A stretch of 64,000 nucleotides of DNA from Spiribacter curvatus (GTDB lineage: Bacteria; Pseudomonadota; Gammaproteobacteria; Nitrococcales; Nitrococcaceae). The notes beneath the pieces are model-generated. The model was not told the origin of the DNA. It ran no database searches and was given only the letters and a program-made list of their open reading frames with translations. The DNA lies in the NCBI RefSeq assembly GCF_000485905.1, contig NC_022664.1, positions 558,001 through 622,000 of the forward strand, read 5' to 3'. Positions 1-11,089 of this stretch are shown piece by piece (position 1 is the first letter of the stretch; each line of letters starts with the position of its first letter). The translations under genes and the position numbers were made by a program.

Positions 1-177
1 ACCATGGGCTGTCATGGCTCAGTGCGTGCCAACCGACGCCTGACACCGGCGGAGCAGGAAAACCTCCTGCGGGACATGGAGAAGACCCCGAATATCGATC
101 AGTGCAATCATGGCCGTCCGACGTGGGTGTCGCTGCAGATGGCTGACCTCGATCGACTGTTCCTGCGCGGCCGCTAG
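1..177 (+). CDS. mutL: DNA mismatch repair protein MutL (3' end only)
   Basis: The window opens inside this gene; only the last 58 codons are present. The reading frame carries the MutL C-terminal signature: [11 protein letters not shown], then a QCNHGRPTW motif and the terminal DRLFLRGR. These belong to the dimerisation and metal-binding C-terminal domain. MutL links MutS mismatch recognition to MutH and UvrD in methyl-directed repair. The stop TAG lies 5 bases before miaA, so the two are probably cotranscribed, the usual mutL-miaA-hfq order of gammaproteobacteria. Nothing can be said about the missing ATPase domain. Confidence 0.93.
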   Translation, partial: TMGCHGSVRANRRLTPAEQENLLRDMEKTPNIDQCNHGRPTWVSLQMADLDRLFLRGR

Positions 178-182
178 CAGCC

Positions 183-1121
183 ATGGAAGACACGAAGCGC
201 CCGGTGGTCTGCCTGATGGGGCCCACCGCTGCGGGCAAGACCGAACTGGCACTGTCGCTCTACGACCGTGGTGGCGTTGATCTGATCAGCGTCGACTCGG
301 CGATGGTATACCGCGGCATGGATATCGGGACGGCCAAGCCGTCACCGGCCGTGCAGGCACGGGCGCCGCATGCCCTGATCGATATCCGTGATCCCGCGCA
401 GGCGTATTCCGCGGCTGAGTTCGTGGCCGACGCCAAACCCCTGATCGAGGCCTCGCGCCAGGCGGGACGCATCCCGCTGTTGGTGGGGGGCACGATGCTC
501 TACTTTCGCTCGTTGCTGTACGGGCTGTCGCATCTGCCGGCTGCGGATACCGGCATCCGGGCACGGATGGAGGCAGAGGCCGACCGACTGGGTTGGCCGG
601 CGCTGCATGAGCGGCTGTCACAAGCCGATCCCGAGACCGCCGCACGGCTGCATCGCAACGATGCTCAACGCATCCAGCGGGCCCTCGAGGTCTATGTGCT
701 GACCGGGCAGCCGATCAGTCAACTGCAGGCGAGCACCTCGCTGGAACCGCTGTCCGGCCCTGTAGTCAAAGTGGGGGTGATGCCGGCAGAGCGCCGGATC
801 CTCCACGAGCGGATCGAGGCGCGTTTCTCGGCCATGTTGGCCGACGGCGTCATCGATGAGGTGGCGGCGCTTAGAGCGCGGGCGGATATCCATCCGGATC
901 TGCCGTCCATGCGGGCGGTTGGCTACCGGCAGATCTGGGATTATCTGGCCGGGCGGATGCGGCGCGAAGACCTGCTCTTCCGGGGGACGGTGGCGACCCG
1001 TCAGTTCGCCCGCCGCCAGGTGACATGGCTGCGCCGGGAGACGGATCTGGTATGGCTCGATCCCCTGGAGAAAAAGCCTTGTGACCGGCTTAGTGATCTC
1101 ATCAATCGCGTGATAGCGTAG
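183..1121 (+). CDS. miaA: tRNA dimethylallyltransferase MiaA
   Basis: MiaA transfers a dimethylallyl group from DMAPP to N6 of A37 in tRNAs reading codons that begin with U, the first step to ms2i6A. The 312-residue protein has the family P-loop GPTAAGKT at residues 13-20 and the [21 protein letters not shown] segment typical of the active site, followed by [12 protein letters not shown]. Length matches the family (about 310). The ATG sits 5 bases after the mutL stop and hfq follows after 52 bases, the standard gammaproteobacterial order. No odd feature is seen. Confidence 0.97.
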   Translation: MEDTKRPVVCLMGPTAAGKTELALSLYDRGGVDLISVDSAMVYRGMDIGTAKPSPAVQARAPHALIDIRDPAQAYSAAEFVADAKPLIEASRQAGRIPLLVGGTMLYFRSLLYGLSHLPAADTGIRARMEAEADRLGWPALHERLSQADPETAARLHRNDAQRIQRALEVYVLTGQPISQLQASTSLEPLSGPVVKVGVMPAERRILHERIEARFSAMLADGVIDEVAALRARADIHPDLPSMRAVGYRQIWDYLAGRMRREDLLFRGTVATRQFARRQVTWLRRETDLVWLDPLEKKPCDRLSDLINRVIA

Positions 1122-1173
1122 AGAATCAAGGGATAATAATAACCGCCGCGAAAGACCAAGGAGTCACGGCACC

Positions 1174-1425
1174 ATGTCGAAAGGCCAATCACTGCAGGAA
1201 CCCTTCCTCAATGCCTTGCGCAAGGAGAAGGTGCCGGTGTCCATCTATCTGGTCAACGGCATCAAGCTGCAGGGTCAGGTGGATTCGTTCGACCAGTTCG
1301 TGATCCTGCTCCGCAACTCGATCAGCCAGCTGGTGTACAAGCACGCCATCTCCACGATCGTCCCGTCACGGAACGTGCGCGAGCTTCTGCAGGAGGAGCG
1401 AGATCCCGAAACCGACGAGGACTGA
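1174..1425 (+). CDS. hfq: RNA chaperone Hfq
   Basis: Hfq is the Sm-like hexameric ring that pairs small RNAs with mRNAs. The 83-residue protein has the N-terminal [17 protein letters not shown] stretch, the Sm1 segment with [15 protein letters not shown] and the Sm2 motif [12 protein letters not shown], including the proximal-face KH. The C-terminal tail is short and acidic ([11 protein letters not shown]), much shorter than in E. coli. An AAGGAG site precedes the ATG by about 9 bases. The 3' end contains an AGGAGG at 1391-1396 that may serve the downstream hflX frame. Confidence 0.98.
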   Translation: MSKGQSLQEPFLNALRKEKVPVSIYLVNGIKLQGQVDSFDQFVILLRNSISQLVYKHAISTIVPSRNVRELLQEERDPETDED

Positions 1426-1498
1426 GGCCACGCCGACGCTCGAGACCGCACCGGCCCAGCTGTTCGCCCGCCCCGATGGTGGTGAGCGTGGCGTTCTG

Positions 1499-2776
1499 GT
1501 GCAGGTGGATGACGGCGTCATTGATGCTGACGAGGCATTGCGGGAATTCGATGCACTGGCCCGCTCGGCCGGGGCTGGCATCGTGGCTCAGCAGACCGGT
1601 CGCCGTCGCAAGCCCGATCCACGCACCTACCTCGGCGCTGGCAAAGTCGATGAGCTGCGTGAGCTGATGCAGACACATGGTGCGGACCTGGTGCTGATCA
1701 ATCACGCGCTGTCGCCCGTGCAGGAACGTAACCTTGAACACGCGCTGCAATGCCGTGTGCTCGACAGGACAGGACTGATACTCGATATCTTCGCCCAACG
1801 GGCACGCTCCCACGAGGGCAAGCTGCAGGTCGAGCTGGCCCAGCTGCGGCACCTCGCCAGTCGTCTGGTTCGAGGCTGGTCGCACCTTGAGCGCCAGAAG
1901 GGCGGCATCGGGCTGCGTGGTCCGGGTGAGACACAGCTCGAACTCGACCGCCGGATGCTCGGCACACGGATCCGGCAGCTGGAAAAACGGCTGGGGCGGG
2001 TACGCCAACAGCGCGATCAGGGTCGTAAGGCGAGGCGACGCCGGGATCTGCCGGCTGTTTCGCTGGTGGGATACACCAACGCGGGTAAGTCGACGCTGTT
2101 CAACCGCGTCGCCGAGTCCGGTGTGTATGTCGCGGATCAGCTCTTCGCCACCCTGGATACAACGCTTCGGCGGATTGAGCTGGCCGGCGGTGAAGCGGCG
2201 GTGATCGCGGATACGGTCGGTTTTATCCGCGACCTGCCACCGCAGCTGGTGGCAGCGTTCCGGTCGACGCTTGAGGAAGTGGTCGAGGCGGAATTGCTGG
2301 TGCACGTGATCGATGCCGCTGACCCCGGGCGCGAGGACAATGCCAGCGAGGTCGATTCGGTCCTTGACGCCCTGGGCGCCGACGAGGTGCCACAGCTGCG
2401 GGTTTATAACAAGATCGATGCGCGTGGGCTGTCGCCGCGAATCGATCGCGATGACGAAGGGTATCCCGTCGCCGTATGGCTTTCGGCAGCCAGTGGTGCG
2501 GGCATGGACCTGTTCCAGCAGGCGATCGCCGAGCGGGTCAGCGCCGAGCAGTCGCGGGGTGTCATTGAGCTCAGTCCGGCAGAGGGGCGGCTTCGGGCGC
2601 GGTTCTACGAACTGGGCGATGTCACCGAGGAGTGCTTCACTGACCGGGGCACGATCCAACTGACTGTCAGTCTCCCGACGCGGGCACTGGCAAGACTCTA
2701 TCGACATGAGGGCCTGACCGCGGAACTCATCCCAATCACCGGTGCCAACTTGCCCGTGGGCGCAGTGGCTCATTAG
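1499..2776 (+). CDS. hflX: GTPase HflX (start uncertain, probably further upstream)
   Basis: HflX is a ribosome-binding GTPase that splits stalled 70S ribosomes, notably after heat shock. From the GTG at 1499 the protein is 425 residues: an N-terminal HflX domain with RTYLGAGKVDEL, a coiled region containing GGIGLRGPGETQLE, then a G domain with G1 GYTNAGKST (about 191-199), G3 DTVGF and G4 NKID. The GTG is merely the first standard start. In the same frame the upstream bases encode LFARPDGGERGVLVQVD, which matches the usual HflX N-terminus (MFDR..GE.AVLV in E. coli). The true start is therefore probably CTG 1460 or ATC 1403, the latter 6 bases after AGGAGG inside hfq. Sits between hfq and hflK as usual. 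Confidence 0.95.
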   Translation: MQVDDGVIDADEALREFDALARSAGAGIVAQQTGRRRKPDPRTYLGAGKVDELRELMQTHGADLVLINHALSPVQERNLEHALQCRVLDRTGLILDIFAQRARSHEGKLQVELAQLRHLASRLVRGWSHLERQKGGIGLRGPGETQLELDRRMLGTRIRQLEKRLGRVRQQRDQGRKARRRRDLPAVSLVGYTNAGKSTLFNRVAESGVYVADQLFATLDTTLRRIELAGGEAAVIADTVGFIRDLPPQLVAAFRSTLEEVVEAELLVHVIDAADPGREDNASEVDSVLDALGADEVPQLRVYNKIDARGLSPRIDRDDEGYPVAVWLSAASGAGMDLFQQAIAERVSAEQSRGVIELSPAEGRLRARFYELGDVTEECFTDRGTIQLTVSLPTRALARLYRHEGLTAELIPITGANLPVGAVAH

Positions 2777-2831
2777 AATCGTAGGGCTTGCGCGTCGGTT
2801 GGCGCGACCCCATCATTACTGGAGAACATTC

Positions 2832-4082
2832 ATGGCCTGGAACGAACCCGGCGGTAACAACCGCGATCCCTGGAGCAGTGGCGGGGGCAATCGCGGTAAC
2901 AATCAGGGGCCGCCCGATCTTGACGAAGCGATTCGCAAAGCCAAGCAGCGCCTCGAGGGGCTGTTCGGCGGCAAGGGCGGTGGCGGCCGCGGGTCCGGTG
3001 GCAGCGACAGTGATGGCGGCGGTCCGAAAATGCCGGGTAGCAAGGGCATCGGTATTATTGCCGGGCTTCTGGTCACGGTCTGGATCCTGTCCGGGATCTA
3101 TATCGTCGATGAGGGCACGCGCGGCGTCGTGACCCGCTTCGGTGCTTACGAGATGACCGCGCAGCCGGGTCCCCACTGGCATTTCCCCTATCCGGTCGAA
3201 TCAGTCCAGACCGTGGATGTCTCCAACCGGCGTCGCATTACCATTGGTTACCAGGCAGTGGCGGCGCAGAGCTCGCGGCCGGTGCTCTCCGAGGCACTCA
3301 TGCTCACCGAGGATGAGAACATCGTGAACGTACAGCTCGCGGTGCAGTATCAGGTCTCTGATGCGGCCGACTTCCTGTTCAACTTTGTCGAGCCCGAGGC
3401 AACCCTCAAGAGCGTGACGGAAAGCGCGCTTCGCGAGATCGTTGGCAAGCGCAATATGGACTTTGTGATCACCGAGGGACGCACCGAGGTGGCCCAGCAG
3501 ACGCGCGATCTGGTGGTCGAGACGCTTGGCCCCTACGAGACCGGGATCAACGTGGTTGAGGTGGTCATTCAGGATGCCCAGCCCCCTGAGCAGGTGCAGG
3601 GTGCCTTCGAGGACGCCATCAAAGCCCGTGAGGATCGGGAGCGGCTGATCAACCAGGCCGAGGCGTATCGTAACGAGGTCATCCCGCGCGCCCAGGGTCA
3701 GGCAGCCCGTGTCCGCGAGGAAGCGCAGGGCTATATGGCACGGATCGTCCAGAATGCCGAAGGTGACGCGAGCCGCTTCAGTCAGCAGCGTGTCGAGTAT
3801 GCCAAGGCCCCCCGGGTGACCCGTGATCGGCTCTACATCGATACGATGGAGCGGGTGCTCGGTAATACGGGCAAGGTGCTGATCGACAATGAGTCGAGCC
3901 AGCAGCTCATGTATCTGCCGCTGGACCGGATGATGCGCTCGAATGGGCCGTCGGCCGGCAATACAGGCGCAAGCGGTGGTTCGGCATCCATGAACAACAC
4001 TGTCTCAAGCAACACCAGCTCGAGCAGTTCACAGCGTAGCGACTCATCCAGCGGTTCGCTGCGCATGCGGGAGACACGCTAA
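2832..4082 (+). CDS. hflK: FtsH protease modulator HflK
   Basis: HflK is a SPFH/prohibitin-family membrane protein that, with HflC, forms a large periplasmic cage around the AAA protease FtsH and limits its access to membrane substrates. The 416-residue protein starts MAWNEPGGNNRDPW, has a glycine-rich N-terminal segment, one membrane helix at about 71-91 and then the SPFH domain beginning VDEGTRGVVTRFG. The C-terminal 60 residues are a low-complexity Ser/Asn/Gly tail. I chose the ATG at 2832 because a GGAG lies 8 bases upstream. The stop overlaps the hflC start by one base, implying coupled translation. Confidence 0.96.
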   Translation: MAWNEPGGNNRDPWSSGGGNRGNNQGPPDLDEAIRKAKQRLEGLFGGKGGGGRGSGGSDSDGGGPKMPGSKGIGIIAGLLVTVWILSGIYIVDEGTRGVVTRFGAYEMTAQPGPHWHFPYPVESVQTVDVSNRRRITIGYQAVAAQSSRPVLSEALMLTEDENIVNVQLAVQYQVSDAADFLFNFVEPEATLKSVTESALREIVGKRNMDFVITEGRTEVAQQTRDLVVETLGPYETGINVVEVVIQDAQPPEQVQGAFEDAIKAREDRERLINQAEAYRNEVIPRAQGQAARVREEAQGYMARIVQNAEGDASRFSQQRVEYAKAPRVTRDRLYIDTMERVLGNTGKVLIDNESSQQLMYLPLDRMMRSNGPSAGNTGASGGSASMNNTVSSNTSSSSSQRSDSSSGSLRMRETR

Positions 4083-4963
4083 TGAATCGCCTGACTGCAA
4101 TCGGTGCGGCGGTAGTGCTGCTACTGATCGTGGGGCTTACGTTCGGAACGTTTACCGTCAAGGAAACCGAGCGTGCCCTGAAGTTTCGGCTGGGTGAGGT
4201 CGTCCGGGTCGACTACGAACCGGGACTGCATTTCCAGATTCCGTTCGTGAACAACGTCCGCAAGATCGACATCCGGGTGCAGACGCTGGATGAGAGCCCG
4301 CAGCGGTTTCTGACCAGCGAGCAGAAGAACCTGATCGTCGATACCTTCGTGAAATGGCGGGTCGAGGATATCGAAAAGTACTATGTCACGGTCCGCGCCA
4401 ACCCACGTCAGGCTAACCTCCGGCTCTCGGAAATCATCCGTGATGGACTGCGGGCCGAGTTCGGTAAGCGGACGGTCCAGGAAGTGATTTCCGGTGACCG
4501 GGCCGAAATCATGGATCTGCTGACCCAGCAGGCGAGTGAGGCGGGCAATTCGCTGGGAATCTCCGTGCTTGACGTCCGGCTGCAGCGGGTCGACCTGCCT
4601 GAGGGCGTCAGCGAGTCGGTGTTCAATCGAATGGTGGCGGCGCGTGAACAGGTCGCCCGGCAGTTCCGGGCCGAGGGCCAGGAAGCGGCCGAGCGTATCC
4701 GGTCCGCCGCCGATCGGCGGCGCGAGGAGATCCTCGCGGCGGCCCGGCGCGATGCGGAAGAGATGCGCGGTGAAGCGGATGCCGATGCAACCGCGATCTA
4801 TGCCGAGGCATATCAGGCGGATGAAGAGTTCTACCGGTTCTATCGCAGTCTGCGGGCCTACGAGAACACCTTCAGCGACGAGAGCGATATGCTTGTGCTG
4901 TCGCCGGATTCGGAGTTCTTCCGCTATTTCGATGAGCATGATTCGCTCAGCGTAACGCCCTGA
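4082..4963 (+). CDS. hflC: FtsH protease modulator HflC
   Basis: HflC is the partner of HflK in the FtsH-HflKC complex. The 293-residue protein has one N-terminal membrane helix (about 5-25), then a SPFH domain starting VKETERALKFRLGEVV, and an Ala/Glu/Arg-rich helical region (about 195-245) as in other HflC proteins. The ATG overlaps the last base of the hflK stop (TAATG). Length fits the family, and there is no sign of truncation. Confidence 0.96.
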   Translation: MNRLTAIGAAVVLLLIVGLTFGTFTVKETERALKFRLGEVVRVDYEPGLHFQIPFVNNVRKIDIRVQTLDESPQRFLTSEQKNLIVDTFVKWRVEDIEKYYVTVRANPRQANLRLSEIIRDGLRAEFGKRTVQEVISGDRAEIMDLLTQQASEAGNSLGISVLDVRLQRVDLPEGVSESVFNRMVAAREQVARQFRAEGQEAAERIRSAADRRREEILAAARRDAEEMRGEADADATAIYAEAYQADEEFYRFYRSLRAYENTFSDESDMLVLSPDSEFFRYFDEHDSLSVTP

Positions 4964-4978
4964 TCGACTGATCCGACC

Positions 4979-5161
4979 GTGCAGGATCTTCTCACCGCAG
5001 TCGCGCTGCTTCTGATCATTGAGGGGATCCTGCCGTTTCTGAGTCCGCGCTATCTTCGCCGGGCGCTCTTCTCTATCGTCCAGCAAAATGATAAAAGCCT
5101 GCGACTGACTGGCATGGCAACAATGCTGGTCGGTACCCTGCTGCTTTATCTGATTCGCTGA
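4979..5161 (+). CDS. Small membrane protein, DUF2065 family
   Basis: A 60-residue protein with two predicted membrane helices (about 3-22 and 43-59) separated by SPRYLRRALFSIVQQNDKSLR. This matches the DUF2065 (YjeT) family, which lies between hflC and hisZ/purA in many gammaproteobacteria. Its function is unknown; location next to HflKC hints at a membrane-quality-control role, but that is inference. The start is GTG at 4979, 15 bases after the hflC stop. Twelve bases separate it from hisZ. Confidence 0.85.
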   Translation: MQDLLTAVALLLIIEGILPFLSPRYLRRALFSIVQQNDKSLRLTGMATMLVGTLLLYLIR

Positions 5162-5172
5162 AGGACGATTTC

Positions 5173-7688
<2,516 letters not shown>

Positions 7689-7697
7689 TCATCGGGA

Positions 7698-7784
7698 TGG
7701 TGCCGAGGAGAGGACTTGAACCTCCACGGGGTCTCCCCCACTAGCACCTGAAGCTAGCGCGTCTACCGATTCCGCCACCTCGGC
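7698..7784 (-). tRNA. tRNA-Leu(CAG)
   Basis: An 87-base class II tRNA on the minus strand with encoded CCA. The acceptor stem GCCGAGG pairs with CCTCGGC reading from the minus strand. The anticodon loop is TTCAGGT with anticodon CAG, flanked by the CTAGC/GCTAG stem, and a long variable arm follows. It reads CUG, likely the main leucine codon in this GC-rich genome. A well-formed promoter lies directly upstream on the minus strand. Confidence 0.95.
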
Positions 7785-7818
7785 TATGTTGCTGGGGTGG
7801 TGCCCGACAACGCAGCGG

Positions 7819-7847
7819 AGAATACCGCTGCCCCCTCTGGCTGTCAA
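7819..7847 (-). promoter_or_regulatory. sigma-70 type promoter of tRNA-Leu(CAG)
   Basis: On the minus strand a perfect -35 hexamer TTGACA (7842-7847) and a -10 TATTCT (7819-7824) are separated by exactly 17 bases. The predicted transcript starts near 7812 and runs 27 bases before the mature tRNA 5' end. Hexamers and spacing are read directly; promoter activity is inferred. Confidence 0.75.
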
Positions 7848-7901
7848 TGAAATGCGGCGTTTGCATAGGCACCGCAATGCGCATGCCGTATCCTGTCAGC
7901 C

Positions 7902-10232
7902 ATGACAGAAAACGAGACTGACACCGCCGACCCGTCCCATGATCCGTTCCTGGGGCGTGAGAAAGAAAAGTACGAATCCCCGGTGCCGAGCCGGGAGTAC
8001 ATCACCCAACAGCTCGAGGCTCAGGCCCGCCCGCTGTCCCGCAAAGACCTTGCGGCGCTGTTCAGCCTGAGCGATGAGGACGCGCTTGAGGGCCTCCGTC
8101 GTCGACTGAAGGCCATGGAGCGCGATGGTCAGCTGGTGCGCAATCGGCGCAACGGCTACGTCGTTGTTGATAACGAGGAACTCGTGCGCGGACGCATCCG
8201 GTCCTCGCCCGATGGCTCGGGTGTTGTGCATCCGGACCGTCCCGGCCCGAACGTCTATCTGGCGCCGCGTGAAATGCACCGGCTGCTCAACCGCGACCGA
8301 GTGGTGGTGCGCCTTACCGGTGATGACGAGGATGGTCGACCCACGGGTGAGCTGGTCGAGATCATCGAGCACGCCAATCAGGAAATCGCCGGGCGATATC
8401 ATGAGGAAAGCGGTATCGGCTTTGTGATTCCGAATAATAAGCGCCTGCATCAGGATCTGATCATTCCCGCCGCTGACGTCAACGGCGCCAGACACGGTGA
8501 GCTGGTCACCGCCGAGGTGGTCAACCAGCCCTCGCAGCGACGGCAGCCGATTGGCCGCATCATCGAGGTGTTCGGTACCCGGATTGCGCCGGGGGATGAG
8601 GTCGCGGTCGCCGCACGTACCCACGGAATCCCTGTTGAGTGGCCGGAAGAGGTGCTGGAAGAGGCCGCGCGCTTCGGTGACGAGGTACCAGAGTCGGTCA
8701 AGCAAGGGCGAAAGGACCTGCGCAAGACGCCCCTGATCACGATCGACGGAGCGGATGCCCGCGACTTCGACGACGCCGTTTACTGCGAACCCACCGCGAG
8801 CGGCTGGAAGCTGATTGTCGCGATCGCCGACGTGGCGGCCTATGTCACGCCCGGATCGGCGCTTGATAATGAGGCCGCCGAGCGCGGTAACTCATGCTAC
8901 TTCCCGCGCAATGTCGTGCCCATGCTGCCGGAGAACCTCTCCAATGGTCTGTGCTCGCTGAATCCCGGCGTGGATCGGCTGTGCATGGTCTGTGAAATGC
9001 AGATCGACCGGGAAGGCAAGCTCAAGCGCTCGCAGTTCTATGAAGGGCTCATGAAATCGGCGGCACGCCTGACCTATGAGGATGTCGATGCCATCCACAA
9101 TGAGCGCGACCCCTCGTTGCTGCGCGAGCACGAGCACCTGCTCAAGCATATCGAAGACCTCTACGCCGTTTTCGATGCCCTGCGCATCGATCGGCAAAAG
9201 CGCGGTGCCATCGACTTCAACACCAACGAGTCGGTGATCGAGTTTGATAATGCCGGGCAGGTCGCGGATGTTCATCCCGCCGAGCGGACGAACGCCCATC
9301 GCCTGATCGAGGAGTGCATGGTCAAGGCGAATGTGGCGACGGCTCGGTTCCTCCGCCGCCATCGCATTCCGGCGCTCTACCGCGTGCATGAGCCGCCGGC
9401 GGAACAGCGTCTGAAGAATCTGCGCGAGTTCCTCGCGCAGACCGGTCTGACCCTGGGCGGTGGTGACGAGCCGACGACCAAGGATTTCGCCGCGTTGATG
9501 GAAGCGGTCAAGCAGCGCCCCGACCAGCACTTCATCGAGTCCATCATGCTGCGCTCGATGATGGCGGCGGAATACCGGCCGGATAATGCCGGACATTTCG
9601 GCCTGGCACTGGACGCCTACGCGCATTTCACATCGCCGATCCGCCGCTATCCCGACCTGATTGTCCATCGGGCCATCAAGCATGTCATTTCCAAGCAGCC
9701 GATCGAGGCGTTCGAATACACCGAGGACCAGCTGGTGACGGTCGGTGAGCACTGCTCGATGACCGACCGTCGCGCTGAAGAGGCGTCGCGCGATGCCTTG
9801 ATGACGCTGAAATGCCGTTTCATGGCGAACCGGCTCGGTGAGGAGTTCAACGGTGTGATCAGCGGTGTGACCTCGTTCGGTCTATTCGTCGAGCTCGATG
9901 GGCTGTACGTGGATGGGCTGATTCATATCACCAATCTGGAGCAGGATTTCTTCCATTTCGATGCGATCGGTCATCGACTGGTGGGAGAGCGCACGGGCAA
10001 GGAATACCGTCTCACCGATCGGATCCGGGTACGCCTCGCGCAGGTGAATGTTGATGATGGCAAGATCGACTTCGATCCCATTGCCCACCCGCTTGGACCC
10101 GATGGCGAGGTGCTGCCGCAGTCTGAGAGCCGCGGACCAACGAGCCGTAACGGCGATAAGGACAAAGGCAAGCGCAAGGGCCAGTCCCGCAGTCGGAACG
10201 GCGAGTCACGCAGCCGCCGCCGGCGTCGATGA
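7902..10232 (+). CDS. rnr: Ribonuclease R
   Basis: RNase R is a processive 3'-5' exoribonuclease that degrades structured RNA and helps trans-translation and rRNA quality control. The 776-residue protein has an N-terminal helix-turn-helix region (about 30-80), cold-shock/OB domains, the RNB catalytic domain with DGADARDFDDAVY carrying the metal-binding aspartates, an S1 domain (FNGVISGVTSFGLFVEL), and a lysine/arginine-rich tail ending in a run of arginines. Domain order and length are typical. The stop overlaps the rlmB start by 4 bases. Confidence 0.97.
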   Translation: MTENETDTADPSHDPFLGREKEKYESPVPSREYITQQLEAQARPLSRKDLAALFSLSDEDALEGLRRRLKAMERDGQLVRNRRNGYVVVDNEELVRGRIRSSPDGSGVVHPDRPGPNVYLAPREMHRLLNRDRVVVRLTGDDEDGRPTGELVEIIEHANQEIAGRYHEESGIGFVIPNNKRLHQDLIIPAADVNGARHGELVTAEVVNQPSQRRQPIGRIIEVFGTRIAPGDEVAVAARTHGIPVEWPEEVLEEAARFGDEVPESVKQGRKDLRKTPLITIDGADARDFDDAVYCEPTASGWKLIVAIADVAAYVTPGSALDNEAAERGNSCYFPRNVVPMLPENLSNGLCSLNPGVDRLCMVCEMQIDREGKLKRSQFYEGLMKSAARLTYEDVDAIHNERDPSLLREHEHLLKHIEDLYAVFDALRIDRQKRGAIDFNTNESVIEFDNAGQVADVHPAERTNAHRLIEECMVKANVATARFLRRHRIPALYRVHEPPAEQRLKNLREFLAQTGLTLGGGDEPTTKDFAALMEAVKQRPDQHFIESIMLRSMMAAEYRPDNAGHFGLALDAYAHFTSPIRRYPDLIVHRAIKHVISKQPIEAFEYTEDQLVTVGEHCSMTDRRAEEASRDALMTLKCRFMANRLGEEFNGVISGVTSFGLFVELDGLYVDGLIHITNLEQDFFHFDAIGHRLVGERTGKEYRLTDRIRVRLAQVNVDDGKIDFDPIAHPLGPDGEVLPQSESRGPTSRNGDKDKGKRKGQSRSRNGESRSRRRRR

Positions 10233-10978
10233 GCCAGACCACGCTGATTGGCGGCCTGCACTCGGTGCAGGCCGCGCTGCGGTATGACCCGACGCGCGTT
10301 CTCGAGGTCTGGGTGGATGCGCGACGGCGGGACACTCGGCACCAGAAGCTGCGCAAACAGCTGGAGCTGATCGGGTGCCCGGTGCATGAATGCGCGGTCC
10401 GGCGCTTGGACGAAAAGCTCCCCGACTTCAATCATCAAGGCGTCGTGCTGGCCTGGCAGGGTCGGGCACCGCTTGGTGACAGTGATCTCGCGGATCACCT
10501 GGACGCGCTTGATCACCCACCACTGATCCTCGTGCTCGATCAGGTCCAGGATCCGCACAACCTCGGAGCCTGTCTTCGCAGCGCCGACGCCGCCGGTGTC
10601 GATGCGGTGATCACGCCCCGGGACCGCGCCGCCGGCCTGACACCGGTGGTCCATCGTGTCGCGGCCGGCGCGGCTGAGGCCGTTCCGCTGTTTCAGGTCA
10701 CCAATCTTGTGCGCTGTCTACGCCATCTGCGTGATCGCGGGGTCTGGCTGTTCGGCCTGGCGGAGGCGGGCGATGTGAGCCTCCACGGCGGTGATCTCAG
10801 GGGCGCCGTTGCCATCGTGATGGGGGCCGAGGGCACCGGTCTGCGGCGCCTGACCCGCGAGCACTGTGACGCCCTGCTGGCGATACCGATGGCGGGGCAG
10901 GTCGAGAGCCTGAATGTCTCAGTGGCGACCGGGGTTGTCCTGTTCGAGGCGGTGCGTCAGCGAAGCGCTTTAACCTGA
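10229..10978 (+). CDS. rlmB: 23S rRNA 2'-O-methyltransferase RlmB (G2251)
   Basis: RlmB is a SPOUT-fold methyltransferase that 2'-O-methylates G2251 in the peptidyl-transferase P loop of 23S rRNA using S-adenosylmethionine. The 249-residue protein has the N-terminal substrate-binding domain starting IGGLHSVQAALRYDP and the SPOUT motifs LDQVQDPHNLGACLRSADAAG, MGAEGTGLRRLT and IPMAGQVESLNVSVATG, which form the knotted SAM pocket. The start ATG overlaps the rnr stop (ATGA). The rnr-rlmB-rpsF order is conserved in gammaproteobacteria. Confidence 0.97.
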   Translation: MSQTTLIGGLHSVQAALRYDPTRVLEVWVDARRRDTRHQKLRKQLELIGCPVHECAVRRLDEKLPDFNHQGVVLAWQGRAPLGDSDLADHLDALDHPPLILVLDQVQDPHNLGACLRSADAAGVDAVITPRDRAAGLTPVVHRVAAGAAEAVPLFQVTNLVRCLRHLRDRGVWLFGLAEAGDVSLHGGDLRGAVAIVMGAEGTGLRRLTREHCDALLAIPMAGQVESLNVSVATGVVLFEAVRQRSALT

Positions 10979-10997
10979 TCCCTCGCTCGAATATACT
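10969..10997 (+). promoter_or_regulatory. Candidate promoter of the rpsF-priB-rpsR operon
   Basis: A -10 hexamer TATACT (10992-10997; five of six to consensus) lies 17 bases after a weak -35 TTTAAC (10969-10974), overlapping the rlmB 3' end. Transcription would start near 11004, leaving a leader of about 85 bases before rpsF that contains the hairpins annotated separately. The -35 is poor, so confidence is moderate. Confidence 0.55.
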
Positions 10998-11005
10998 GAC
11001 AGATT

Positions 11006-11022
11006 AACCAGCGATGCTGGTT
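11006..11022 (+). promoter_or_regulatory. Hairpin at the 5' end of the rpsF leader
   Basis: A perfect 7-bp inverted repeat AACCAGC/GCTGGTT with a GAT loop, followed by TTCTCC. It begins about two bases after the predicted transcript start. It could be a weak terminator for rlmB readthrough or a stabilising 5' hairpin of the ribosomal-protein mRNA; the sequence alone does not decide. Confidence 0.5.
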
Positions 11023-11046
11023 TCTCCTTGCTGCCCGTCAGAGCGG

Positions 11047-11088
11047 GTGGCTATCCCGGTAATATCCGGAACAACCGAAAGGAGCCAC
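11047..11088 (+). promoter_or_regulatory. Candidate S6:S18-type autoregulatory leader element of rpsF
   Basis: GTGGCT at 11047-11052 can pair with AGCCAC at 11083-11088, which includes part of the rpsF Shine-Dalgarno AAGGAG (11079-11084). Inside, CCGG at 11056-11059 pairs with CCGG at 11066-11069 and is followed by an unpaired ACCG. Rfam-type rpsF leaders bind the S6:S18 complex through a bulge with a conserved CCG next to a short helix. The pairing is seen; the identity with that motif is inference. Confidence 0.5.
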
Positions 11089-11089
11089 A

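Noticed and set aside
1381-1500. A frameshift or sequencing error explaining the missing hflX start
   Set aside because: hfq ends normally at 1425 and both frames read coherent protein to their ends; no single-base change is needed if a rare start codon is used.
1322-2773. A 483-codon open frame on the minus strand across hfq and hflX
   Set aside because: It is the antisense shadow of hflX, with low-complexity composition typical of GC-rich antisense frames, and the plus strand encodes clear HflX motifs throughout.
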